NCBI GenBank assembly: GCA_000436755.1 | Contig: FR887340.1 | Location: forward strand, 15,245 to 24,134 | Direction of reading: 5' to 3' | DNA: 8,890 bases | Source of the DNA: Clostridium sp. CAG:253 | Lineage (GTDB): Bacteria > Bacillota > Clostridia > Lachnospirales > Lachnospiraceae | Shown: positions 1-6,896 of the stretch, one piece after another | Numbering within the stretch: position 1 is the first letter of the stretch | Layout: every line of letters starts with the position of its first letter | Translations under genes and position numbers: made by a program | Notes under the pieces: model-generated | The model's input: the letters and a program-made list of their open reading frames with translations, nothing else | Told to the model about the DNA's origin: nothing | Databases searched by the model: none

Positions 1-272
1 AGATTGACGAGGCGGTTGTTAAAGAAAGATTTGACAGACTTTTAGCAAGAGTTCAGGATATTGCCGCTGAGAAAGCTGCTGCTGATACAGGCAAGGTTCA
101 GGATGTTCTCGTCGAAGAGATAAATGACCATGACAGTTCACTTGTGACAGGAAGGACAAGCAAAAATTATCTTGTTCACTTTAAAGGAGACGAGTCACTT
201 ATAGGAAGTATAGTTTCTGTTAAATTATGTGAGAGCAAAGGATTTTATTATATAGGTGAAATGGTTAAATAG
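1..272 (+). CDS. miaB: tRNA-2-methylthio-N6-dimethylallyladenosine synthase MiaB, C-terminal fragment
   Basis: Partial: the gene enters from the left edge, with the first full codon at base 3 and the stop TAG at 270-272, so about 89 C-terminal residues are visible. They begin with a helix containing VVKERFDRLLARVQ, typical of the stretch after the radical SAM domain in MiaB, followed by a TRAM domain (about the last 55 residues: VLVEEIN, TGRTSKNYLVHF, LIGSIVSVKL, YYIGEMVK). In the family, MiaB adds a methylthio group to i6A37 of tRNAs using two iron-sulfur clusters, and TRAM binds the RNA. The cluster-binding domains lie outside the window. The GRTxxNxxVxF form of TRAM fits MiaB better than RimO, and a separate RimO is encoded at 6897-8222. 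MtaB or another methylthiotransferase is less likely but cannot be excluded from the tail alone. Confidence 0.88.
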   Translation, partial: IDEAVVKERFDRLLARVQDIAAEKAAADTGKVQDVLVEEINDHDSSLVTGRTSKNYLVHFKGDESLIGSIVSVKLCESKGFYYIGEMVK

Positions 273-320
273 CAATTAAAAAAATATTGTTATAAAAAAG
301 GAAATATAAATTTTGTGTCG

Positions 321-375
321 AATAACTAACATAGAGGGTTTTAGCATTTGAAGTGCTTGACATATGTTAGTTATT
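321..375. repeat. 13-bp perfect inverted repeat with a small inner hairpin, upstream of dnaG
   Basis: The left arm AATAACTAACATA (321-333) is exactly complementary to the right arm TATGTTAGTTATT (363-375), leaving a 29-nt loop. Inside the loop AGCAT (343-347) can pair with GTGCT (353-357) around TTGAA, giving a nested hairpin. The right arm ends 8 bases before the dnaG Shine-Dalgarno. The arms are AT-rich (3 G/C pairs of 13) and no T-tract follows, so it does not look like a standard rho-independent terminator. A perfect TTGACA at 357-362 overlaps the base of the right arm. It could be a leader hairpin, an operator or a small mobile-type palindrome; the sequence does not decide which. Confidence 0.75.
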
Positions 376-383
376 TGTATGAT

Positions 384-389
384 GGGAGG
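384..389 (+). promoter_or_regulatory. Ribosome binding site fixing the dnaG start at 400
   Basis: GGGAGG lies 10 bases before the ATG at 400. The longer in-frame reading from ATG 364 would add 12 residues, has no Shine-Dalgarno, and would start inside the inverted repeat. DnaG proteins also normally begin only a few residues before the Y-x-E-x-I motif, which supports the start at 400. Confidence 0.85.
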
Positions 390-399
390 TTTAATTGCT

Positions 400-2181
400 A
401 TGTATTATACAGAGGAACAGATTGAAGAAGTGCGTTCCAAGAGTGATATCGTCCAGATTATAGGGCGTTATGTAAATTTGAAACGAACAGGAAGCAGTTA
501 TGTCGGATTGTGTCCTTTTCATAGTGAGAAATCGCCATCATTTAACGTAAGTCCGTCAAGACAGATGTATAAGTGTTTTGGATGTGGTGTCGCAGGAAAT
601 GTAATAACATTTATCATGGAGTACGAGAATTATACTTTCCCGGAAGCTATGGAATTTTTGGCAGAGCAGGCAGGCGTTACTATTTCAAAAAGTGAACTGT
701 CCCCTGAAATGAAAAGAGAAAAGAATTTAAGAACAGAGCTTGTACAGATAAATGCCAAAGCAGCATCATATTATTATGCCAAACTTAAGTCACCGGCGGG
801 AAAGACAGGATATGAATATTTTTTGTCGAGAGGTTTATCGGAAGAAACCATAAGACATTTTGGTCTTGGATATGCCGGACAGGGCGGCAGTGAACTGTAC
901 CGGTATTTGAAAAACCAGGGGTATGCAGACCAGGTACTTAAGGAAACAGGGCTTTTTAAGATGGACGAGCGTGGTGTTTACGATAAGTTCTGGAACAGGG
1001 TTATGTTTCCAATAATGGATATCAACAACAGAGTTATAGGTTTTGGCGGCAGAGTTATGGGTGATGCCAAACCAAAATATCTTAATTCCCCGGAGACAAA
1101 GCTGTTTAATAAGAGTAAGAATTTGTTTGGATTAAATTATGCGAAACTTGGAAAAAAGAAAAATATAATTCTTTGTGAAGGTTATATGGATGTTATAGCC
1201 ATGCATCAGGCAGGATTTACAAATGCCGTAGCATCACTTGGAACAGCGTTTACATCGGAACAGGCGGTTATTTTAAGAAGATATACCGATGAAGTTCTGC
1301 TGACTTATGACAGTGATCAGGCAGGTGTAAAAGCTGCACTTAGAGCCATTCCTATGCTTAGGGATGCAGGCATAAACGCACGAATTGTGCATATGGAACC
1401 TTACAAAGACCCTGATGAATTTATAAAGGGGCTTGGAAGTGAAGAATTTGAAAAGAGAATGGCTGAAGCGCAGAATGCTTTCCTGTTTGAGATAGATGTA
1501 CTTAGAAAAAGTTATGATATAAGTGACCCTGAACAAAAAACGAAATTTGATCACGAAATGGCTGCAAAGCTGTTGGTTTTTGAAGATAAGGTTCAAAGGG
1601 ATAATTATATCGAAACATTGTCTGCAAAGTATTCAATAAAAAAAGAAGATTTGCGTGGACTTGTCATAAAAAGTGCAAACAGAATTCCAGCTAATAAGGG
1701 AAACGCCAATGTCCACAGTGAAGGCTATAATAGAAATATAAAAAAAGTAAAGGAAAGCGGCATAGAACACTCGTATAAATTGCTGCTCTCATGGCTTGCG
1801 GATGAACCAAATCTTTTTGATGACGTGAGTAAAATTATAAATAAAGATGATTTTGAGGAAGAACCTTACAGAAAAGCTGCAGCTTTATTATATGAGCAGT
1901 TTGAGAACGGAGAAGTTATTCCGGCAAGGATAATAAATTATTTTGAAGAAGCAGATGAACAAAAAGCAATAGCAGATATATTTCAGACGACATTTAAAGT
2001 TAAAATGGAAAAAGATGACATGGAAAAGGCTTTAAATGAAATTGTATATAAAATAAAAAAATACAGTATAGACAAGAAACTGAAAAATATGACAGATATA
2101 AACAATCTTCAAAATTTGATGATTGAGAAAAATAAACTTCAGAATAGAGAGAAAATGCATATTTCTCTAAAAGATGGTTAG
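400..2181 (+). CDS. dnaG: DNA primase DnaG
   Basis: 593 residues, close to the usual 580-620. It synthesises the short RNA primers for Okazaki fragments, working with the replicative helicase at the fork. Seen in order: the N-terminal CHC2 zinc-binding domain with CPFH (C38, H41) and CFGC (C59, C62); the catalytic core with the RVIGFGGR basic motif (211-218); the TOPRIM fold with ILCEGYMDV (E260 as the catalytic acid), DSD (D304, D306) and the following KDPDE motif (336-340); then a divergent Lys/Glu-rich C-terminal region (about 430-593) expected to be the helicase-interaction domain. All expected metal-binding and zinc residues are present. It is followed after 111 bp by rpoD, matching the conserved dnaG-rpoD pairing of the bacterial macromolecular synthesis operon. 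No rpsU precedes it; miaB does. Confidence 0.97.
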   Translation: MYYTEEQIEEVRSKSDIVQIIGRYVNLKRTGSSYVGLCPFHSEKSPSFNVSPSRQMYKCFGCGVAGNVITFIMEYENYTFPEAMEFLAEQAGVTISKSELSPEMKREKNLRTELVQINAKAASYYYAKLKSPAGKTGYEYFLSRGLSEETIRHFGLGYAGQGGSELYRYLKNQGYADQVLKETGLFKMDERGVYDKFWNRVMFPIMDINNRVIGFGGRVMGDAKPKYLNSPETKLFNKSKNLFGLNYAKLGKKKNIILCEGYMDVIAMHQAGFTNAVASLGTAFTSEQAVILRRYTDEVLLTYDSDQAGVKAALRAIPMLRDAGINARIVHMEPYKDPDEFIKGLGSEEFEKRMAEAQNAFLFEIDVLRKSYDISDPEQKTKFDHEMAAKLLVFEDKVQRDNYIETLSAKYSIKKEDLRGLVIKSANRIPANKGNANVHSEGYNRNIKKVKESGIEHSYKLLLSWLADEPNLFDDVSKIINKDDFEEEPYRKAAALLYEQFENGEVIPARIINYFEEADEQKAIADIFQTTFKVKMEKDDMEKALNEIVYKIKKYSIDKKLKNMTDINNLQNLMIEKNKLQNREKMHISLKDG

Positions 2182-2201
2182 AGTATAAACGAAGTCATTA
2201 T

Positions 2202-2246
2202 ATGATGTAGAGACAAAATATTGTTTAGTGTCAGACAAGACATCAT
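2202..2246. repeat. Short imperfect stem in the dnaG-rpoD gap
   Basis: ATGATGT (2202-2208) is complementary to ACATCAT (2240-2246), and inside it GACA (2212-2215) can pair with TGTC (2229-2232). It sits in the 111-bp gap, 46 bp before the rpoD start. Seven base pairs with an internal loop is weak in AT-rich DNA and may be chance. The run of six T at 2263-2268 is 17 bases beyond the stem, too far for a terminator. No convincing rpoD promoter was found in this gap. Confidence 0.3.
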
Positions 2247-2292
2247 TGTTTAAAGTGACAGGTTTTTTACATAAAAGAAAGGATGGAACGAT

Positions 2293-3495
2293 ATGGCAAC
2301 AGAGAAGAAACCGGCTAAGAGTACAGGAAAAAAATCTGCATCAAAAAAAGCAGAAGAAAGAAATATCGAGGAAGAAAAGAAGAAATTTCATGAAAAGCTG
2401 ATTGCACTTAAAGAACTTGCAAAGAGCAAAAAGAATGTTTTGGAGCTTGGAGAAATCAACAATTTTCTTGCAGATATCCAGCTTGACGAAGAAAAAACCG
2501 AAAAGGTTATTGACCTGCTTGAGGCAAGTGGTGTCGACGTGCTTAGAATTTCAGATGATAAGGATGATGCCGATGATGATGCACTTATTCTTGAACTTGA
2601 GGAAAGCGGAGAAGTTCCGGATGAGGATGAAATTGAGAATATCGACCTTTCAGTGCCGGATGGTGTAAGTATTGATGACCCGGTTCGTATGTATTTAAAA
2701 GAGATAGGAAAAGTTCCGCTTCTTTCGGCTGACGAAGAGGTAGAGCTTGCACAGCGAATGGAAAAAGGTGATATAGAAGCTAAGAAAAAACTTGCCGAGG
2801 CAAACTTACGACTTGTTGTAAGTATTGCAAAACGCTATGTGGGAAGAGGAATGTTATTCCTCGACCTTATCCAGGAGGGTAATCTTGGTCTTATAAAGGC
2901 AGTTGAAAAGTTCGACTATAAAAAAGGATATAAATTCAGTACCTATGCAACATGGTGGATTCGTCAGGCGATAACGAGAGCAATTGCCGATCAGGCAAGA
3001 ACAATCCGTATTCCGGTGCATATGGTTGAGACAATAAACAAATATGTGAGAGTTCAGAGACAGCTTTTGCAGGAACTTGGAAGGGAACCACAGCCTGAAG
3101 AGATTGCAAAGCAGATGAACATGCCTGTAGACAGAGTGCGTGAGATTCAGAAAATATCCCTTGAACCGGTTTCTCTTGAAACTCCTATCGGTGAGGAGGA
3201 AGACAGCCATCTTGGAGACTTTATCCAGGATGATAATGTTCCTGTACCGGCAGAGGCAGCAGCATTTACACTTCTTAGAGAGCAGCTTGACGAGGTGCTT
3301 GGAACTCTTACAGAAAGAGAACAGAAGGTTCTTAAACTTCGTTTTGGGCTTGAGGATGGAAGAGCGAGAACTCTTGAGGAAGTCGGAAAAGAGTTTAAGG
3401 TAACAAGAGAGCGTATACGTCAGATAGAAGCAAAAGCACTTAGAAAATTAAGACATCCAAGCCGCAGCCGCAAATTAAAGGATTATCTTGAGTAA
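2293..3495 (+). CDS. rpoD: RNA polymerase primary sigma factor RpoD (SigA)
   Basis: 400 residues, slightly longer than the roughly 370 of Bacillus SigA because of a Lys/Ala-rich N-terminal tail (1-30). It directs core RNA polymerase to -35/-10 promoters of housekeeping genes. Visible in order: a helical region 1.1-like segment (about 31-88), an acidic linker (88-120), region 1.2 with [11 protein letters not shown] (129-139), regions 2.1-2.4 including [18 protein letters not shown] (191-208) and [16 protein letters not shown] (216-231), region 3 with HMVETINK (243-250), and region 4 with [15 protein letters not shown] (339-353) and the -35-binding helix-turn-helix [18 protein letters not shown] (370-387). 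This full set marks a group 1 sigma factor, not an alternative one. The start ATG follows AGAAAGGATGG with a short spacer. Its last 8 bases overlap the start of trmK. Confidence 0.97.
   Translation: MATEKKPAKSTGKKSASKKAEERNIEEEKKKFHEKLIALKELAKSKKNVLELGEINNFLADIQLDEEKTEKVIDLLEASGVDVLRISDDKDDADDDALILELEESGEVPDEDEIENIDLSVPDGVSIDDPVRMYLKEIGKVPLLSADEEVELAQRMEKGDIEAKKKLAEANLRLVVSIAKRYVGRGMLFLDLIQEGNLGLIKAVEKFDYKKGYKFSTYATWWIRQAITRAIADQARTIRIPVHMVETINKYVRVQRQLLQELGREPQPEEIAKQMNMPVDRVREIQKISLEPVSLETPIGEEEDSHLGDFIQDDNVPVPAEAAAFTLLREQLDEVLGTLTEREQKVLKLRFGLEDGRARTLEEVGKEFKVTRERIRQIEAKALRKLRHPSRSRKLKDYLE
3477..3482 (+). promoter_or_regulatory. Ribosome binding site for the TTG start of trmK
   Basis: AAAGGA lies inside the last codons of rpoD, 5 bases before the TTG at 3488. 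There is no ATG in the frame until residue 42, well inside the methyltransferase fold, so this site together with the conserved N-terminal LSKRL motif decides for TTG. Confidence 0.7.
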
Positions 3496-4240
3496 GGTAA
3501 AGCTTTCAAAGAGACTTGAAGTGGTTGCATCATCCGTAGGTTCTGGCGGAACAGTCGCTGATATAGGATGTGACCACGGTTTTACTTCCATCTATCTGAC
3601 TGAAAATAAAATGGCAAAATGCGGGATTGCCATGGATATAAACAAAGGTCCTTTAGAAAAGGCAAAAATTCATATAGAGCAGGCAGGTCTTAAAGATAAG
3701 ATTGAAACAAGATTATCGAATGGTCTGGATAAACTTGAAATAGGGGAGGCAGATACGATTCTTATAAGCGGAATGGGCGGTGCACTGATAACAGAGATTC
3801 TTACAAAAGAAAAAGATAAGACTCTTAGTGCAAAGGAACTTGTTTTATCGCCTCAGTCAGAAATATATCTTGTAAGAAAATGTCTGCATGAACTTGGATT
3901 TTTCATTCAGTGTGAAAAAATGGTCTTTGATATGGGAAAATATTATGTGGTTATAAGAGCTTTGAGAAAAGATGTGTCAGTAAAATCAGAGCTTGGTTTG
4001 GAAAAATGCAGTGAAGTGTCCGATGCAGAAATGTATGACGAAGCAGATTATGTATACGGCAGGTATCTTATTGAAAATAAAGACAAAGTTTTTTGTGAAT
4101 TTCTTGAAAAAGAAAGAAAACGCATGGAGAGAGTAATTGATGCATTAAAGAGAAACGGAATGTCAGAAACAGAAATTGGTAAACAAAAGATATCTTCTGA
4201 ATATAATTTATTGAGGCAGACTTTGTTAAGAATGCATTGA
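3488..4240 (+). CDS. trmK: tRNA (adenine(22)-N1)-methyltransferase TrmK
   Basis: 250 residues, a little longer than the roughly 230 of the family (Bacillus YqfN). The enzyme uses S-adenosylmethionine to methylate N1 of A22 in the tRNA D-arm region. Visible: [10 protein letters not shown] near the N-terminus (6-15), the Rossmann SAM-binding motif [14 protein letters not shown] (24-37), [12 protein letters not shown] (48-59), the family signature [13 protein letters not shown] (93-105), LVLSPQSE (118-125) and GKYYVVIRA (150-158), then a charged, probably coiled-coil C-terminal region. The Cys in ADIGCDHG is where relatives often have Thr. The gene begins with TTG and overlaps rpoD by 8 bp, suggesting translational coupling. 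The NIF3-family gene that often follows trmK in Firmicutes is absent; a kinase gene follows after 19 bp. Confidence 0.9.
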   Translation: MSKVKLSKRLEVVASSVGSGGTVADIGCDHGFTSIYLTENKMAKCGIAMDINKGPLEKAKIHIEQAGLKDKIETRLSNGLDKLEIGEADTILISGMGGALITEILTKEKDKTLSAKELVLSPQSEIYLVRKCLHELGFFIQCEKMVFDMGKYYVVIRALRKDVSVKSELGLEKCSEVSDAEMYDEADYVYGRYLIENKDKVFCEFLEKERKRMERVIDALKRNGMSETEIGKQKISSEYNLLRQTLLRMH

Positions 4241-4259
4241 CATAAATAGGGGGACTATA

Positions 4260-5912
4260 ATGGTTAAAGTTACTGTATGTGGTATAACTAAAGAATATAA
4301 AGACGGAATTACATATAGAGAGGTTTCAGAGGATTTCAGGGATAATTATAAATATGATATTATTTTAGCAAAAGAGGGCGCAAAACTGATTGAACTGAAT
4401 AAGACAATAAAATCTGACTGTGAAATTGATTTTGTGGATGTTTCAGATTCAAACGGACATAAAACCTATGTAAGAGGTGTAAGTATTCTTATGCTTGATG
4501 CATTTTATTCCGTATGTGAAGGAATGCCGCTTGGGAATGTATTTATAAAATATATGATAGGTGACAGCTGTTATTGTGAGGCAGAGGGAATAGAAATCAC
4601 GGATGAAATTTTGACAGAGATTGAAGAAAAAATGCATGAGCTTGTTGAAAGAGACATCAGGTTTGAAAAGCGTATAGTCAGCACCGCTGAAGCAATGGAG
4701 ATTTTTGAAAAACATAAGATGTTTGACAAGAAAAAATTGTTTGAGTACAGGAGAGTATCTACTGCAAATATTTATTCACTTGACGGATTTGAGGACTATT
4801 ACTATGGTTATATGCCGGCAAGTACAGGAATTCTCAAATATTTTACTATAGAAAAGTACAATGATGGTTTTATGGTAAATATGCCTAATAAAAATACGCC
4901 TGTTGAAGTGAAAAAGCATATTCCGAGTCCTAAGCTGTTTAAAACACTTCAGGAAGCAGGAAATTGGGGTAAAATGGTTGATGTAAGCACAGTGGGAGCG
5001 TTAAATGAGGTTATTGCAAACGGTGGAGCATCAAATCTTATTCTTGTTCAGGAAGCTTTGCAGGAAAAGAAAATAGCTAAGATAGCTGAAAAGATAGCTG
5101 AGGACAGCAGCAGAAAATTTGTTATGATAGCGGGACCGTCATCATCGGGCAAGACTTCGTTTTCACACAGATTAGCTATACAGCTTCGCACATTTGGCAT
5201 AACACCACATCCTATATCACTTGATAATTATTTCAAGAACAGAGCTGATACACCGAAAGATGAAAATGGTAATTACGATTTTGAATGTCTTGAAGCAATA
5301 GATGTTGAACAGTTCAACAAAGATATGACTGCACTTTTGGCGGGAGAAACGGTTCAGATGCCTGTATTTAACTTCCTGACGGGACAGAGGGAATACAAAG
5401 GTGATTTTTTAAAGCTTGGCAGGGATGATATACTTGTACTTGAGGGCATTCACGGTTTAAATGATAAGCTTTCGTATTCACTTCCGAAAGAAAGCAAGTT
5501 TAAGATTTACATAAGTGCGCTTACACAGTTAAATATTGATGAACATAACAGAATTTCAACAACTGATGGCAGACTTATCAGAAGGATGGTAAGAGATGCA
5601 AGAACAAGGGGAGCATCCGCAGCAAAGACAATTTCAATGTGGCCTTCCGTAAGAAGGGGTGAAGACAAATACATATTCCCATTTCAGGAGGAAGCAGATG
5701 TTATGTTTAACTCGGCACTTATATATGAACTCGCTGTATTAAAGCCATATGCAGAGGCTGTTTTATTTGGAATACCAAAGGATGCACCGGAGTATATAGA
5801 AGCAAAGAGATTGTTAAAGTTTCTTGATTACTTCCTGACAGTAAGCAGTGAGGGGATACCTAAGAACTCACTTATGCGTGAGTTTGTTGGCGGCAGCGTT
5901 TTTAATGTTTAA
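4260..5912 (+). CDS. TGS-domain nucleoside (uridine) kinase-like fusion protein
   Basis: 550 residues in three parts. Residues 1-62 resemble a TGS domain. Residues about 70-200 resemble the second (editing-type) domain of threonyl-tRNA synthetase, for instance EEKMHELVERDIRFEKRIVS (122-141). However, the HxxxH zinc motif is replaced by the SILMLDAFYSV region (75-85), and the CRGPH motif by the YYGYM region (181-185), so editing activity is not expected. Residues about 285-550 form a phosphoribulokinase/uridine kinase-type P-loop domain with Walker A GPSSSGKTS (292-300), LDNYF (321-325), LVLEGIHGLN (392-401) and an Arg-rich lid segment RRMVRDARTRG (441-451). The likely reaction is ATP-dependent phosphorylation of a nucleoside such as uridine, but the substrate is inferred from the family only. 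It starts at ATG after AGGGGGA, 19 bp behind trmK, probably in the same operon. Confidence 0.85.
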   Translation: MVKVTVCGITKEYKDGITYREVSEDFRDNYKYDIILAKEGAKLIELNKTIKSDCEIDFVDVSDSNGHKTYVRGVSILMLDAFYSVCEGMPLGNVFIKYMIGDSCYCEAEGIEITDEILTEIEEKMHELVERDIRFEKRIVSTAEAMEIFEKHKMFDKKKLFEYRRVSTANIYSLDGFEDYYYGYMPASTGILKYFTIEKYNDGFMVNMPNKNTPVEVKKHIPSPKLFKTLQEAGNWGKMVDVSTVGALNEVIANGGASNLILVQEALQEKKIAKIAEKIAEDSSRKFVMIAGPSSSGKTSFSHRLAIQLRTFGITPHPISLDNYFKNRADTPKDENGNYDFECLEAIDVEQFNKDMTALLAGETVQMPVFNFLTGQREYKGDFLKLGRDDILVLEGIHGLNDKLSYSLPKESKFKIYISALTQLNIDEHNRISTTDGRLIRRMVRDARTRGASAAKTISMWPSVRRGEDKYIFPFQEEADVMFNSALIYELAVLKPYAEAVLFGIPKDAPEYIEAKRLLKFLDYFLTVSSEGIPKNSLMREFVGGSVFNV

Positions 5913-5925
5913 ATTTAGAATGTAT

Positions 5926-5955
5926 TTGCAAAACTAAATGTACATTGTGTATAAT
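5926..5955 (+). promoter_or_regulatory. Sigma-A type promoter for folD-rimO-pgsA
   Basis: TTGCAA (5926-5931, 4 of 6 to consensus) and a perfect TATAAT (5950-5955) are separated by 18 bp. Transcription would start near 5962, giving a leader of about 70 nt before folD. AT-rich sequence precedes the -35. The spacer contains the perfect palindrome AATGTACATT (5937-5946). The -35 lies within TTTGCAAA (5925-5932), with TGCAAA (5955-5960) and TTTGGCAAA (5972-5980) further on, so a regulator could bind here. This is the strongest promoter match in the window. Confidence 0.65.
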
Positions 5956-6032
5956 GCAAAGATATTGAAAGTTTGGCAAATGCTTATCTGATATAGGATA
6001 AAGGATAAATGACAGAAAGGAAATGACTTGAT

Positions 6033-6872
6033 ATGGCAAAAATAATTGACGGAAAGAAGATTTCACAGGAAATAAAGGATGAGTTAAAGGAGAGAGTGGC
6101 TGCGCTTAAAGAAAAAGGTGTTGAGGTTACACTTGCTGTTATCCAGGTGGGCAGCAATCCGGCATCTACAGTTTATGTAGGAAACAAGAAGAAAGCATGT
6201 GCATATGTTGGAATAAAATCTTTGGCATATGAACTCCCTGAGGAGACGACAGAGGCAGAACTTCTTGAACTTGTGGAGAAATTAAATAAAGATGATTCAG
6301 TAAACGGCATTCTTGTACAGCTTCCACTTCCTAAACATATTGATGAAGATAAGGTTATAAAGACTATCTCACCTGAGAAAGATGTTGACGGATTTCATCC
6401 TGAGAGTGTCGGCAAATTGAGCATAGGACAGAAAGGTTTTGTTTCATGCACACCGGCAGGAATTATTCAGCTTTTAAAGCGTTCTGACATAGAAATTGAC
6501 GGAAAAGAATGTGTTATCATAGGAAGAAGTAATATCGTAGGAAAACCTATGGCTATGCTTTTGCTTAGAGAGAATGGAACAGTGACAATCACTCATTCCC
6601 ATACAAAGGATTTAAAAGAAGTAACAAGACGTGCAGATATACTTATTGTTGCAATAGGCAGAACTAAATTTGTCACTGCAGATTATATAAAAGAAGGCGC
6701 TGTTGTAATTGATGTCGGAATGGACAGAGATGAAAACGGAAAACTTTGCGGTGATGTGGACTTTGCAGATGTTGAGCCTAAGGCGGGTGCGATTACTCCT
6801 GTTCCGGGCGGCGTAGGCCCTATGACTATCGCAATGCTTATGCACAATTGCGTGAGTTCAGTTGAAAAATAA
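6033..6872 (+). CDS. folD: Bifunctional methylenetetrahydrofolate dehydrogenase / methenyltetrahydrofolate cyclohydrolase FolD
   Basis: 279 residues, typical of bacterial FolD (about 280). It interconverts 5,10-methylene-, 5,10-methenyl- and 10-formyl-tetrahydrofolate in the cytoplasm, supplying one-carbon units for purine and formyl-methionyl-tRNA synthesis. Visible: the folate-site segment YVGNKKKAC (48-56) with Tyr48 and the catalytic Lys52, [12 protein letters not shown] (92-103), [10 protein letters not shown] (114-123), CTPAGI (139-144), the NADP-binding GRSNIVGKP (164-172) and the C-terminal signature [10 protein letters not shown] (256-265). The ATG follows AGAAAGGA with an 11-base spacer; the nearer ATG at 6023 is out of frame and stops after two codons. 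It is the first gene after the promoter at 5926-5955 and is followed 24 bp later by rimO. Confidence 0.97.
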   Translation: MAKIIDGKKISQEIKDELKERVAALKEKGVEVTLAVIQVGSNPASTVYVGNKKKACAYVGIKSLAYELPEETTEAELLELVEKLNKDDSVNGILVQLPLPKHIDEDKVIKTISPEKDVDGFHPESVGKLSIGQKGFVSCTPAGIIQLLKRSDIEIDGKECVIIGRSNIVGKPMAMLLLRENGTVTITHSHTKDLKEVTRRADILIVAIGRTKFVTADYIKEGAVVIDVGMDRDENGKLCGDVDFADVEPKAGAITPVPGGVGPMTIAMLMHNCVSSVEK

Positions 6873-6884
6873 ATAAAAACAGAA

Positions 6885-6890
6885 AAGAGG
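6885..6890 (+). promoter_or_regulatory. Ribosome binding site for the GTG start of rimO
   Basis: AAGAGG sits 6 bases before GTG at 6897. The TTG at 6895 is in another frame. Starting at GTG gives MNIYFVSLGCDKN, which matches the conserved RimO N-terminus with the first cluster cysteine at position 10. Confidence 0.8.
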
Positions 6891-6896
6891 AAAATT

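Noticed and set aside
359..370. ACATATGT core resembling the Gram-positive LexA (SOS) box upstream of dnaG
   Set aside because: The half-sites read TGAC and GTTA instead of GAAC and GTTC, so both are off consensus, and the palindrome is explained in part by the inverted repeat there.
364..399. Upstream in-frame ATG extending DnaG by 12 residues
   Set aside because: It has no ribosome binding site, lies within the inverted repeat, and adds a hydrophobic stretch not typical of DnaG; GGGAGG before 400 is decisive.
2229..2268. Possible terminator between dnaG and rpoD: TGTCA / TGACA stem followed by GG and six T
   Set aside because: Only 5 AT/GC pairs with a 22-nt loop, and two bases separate the stem from the T run; far too weak to terminate.
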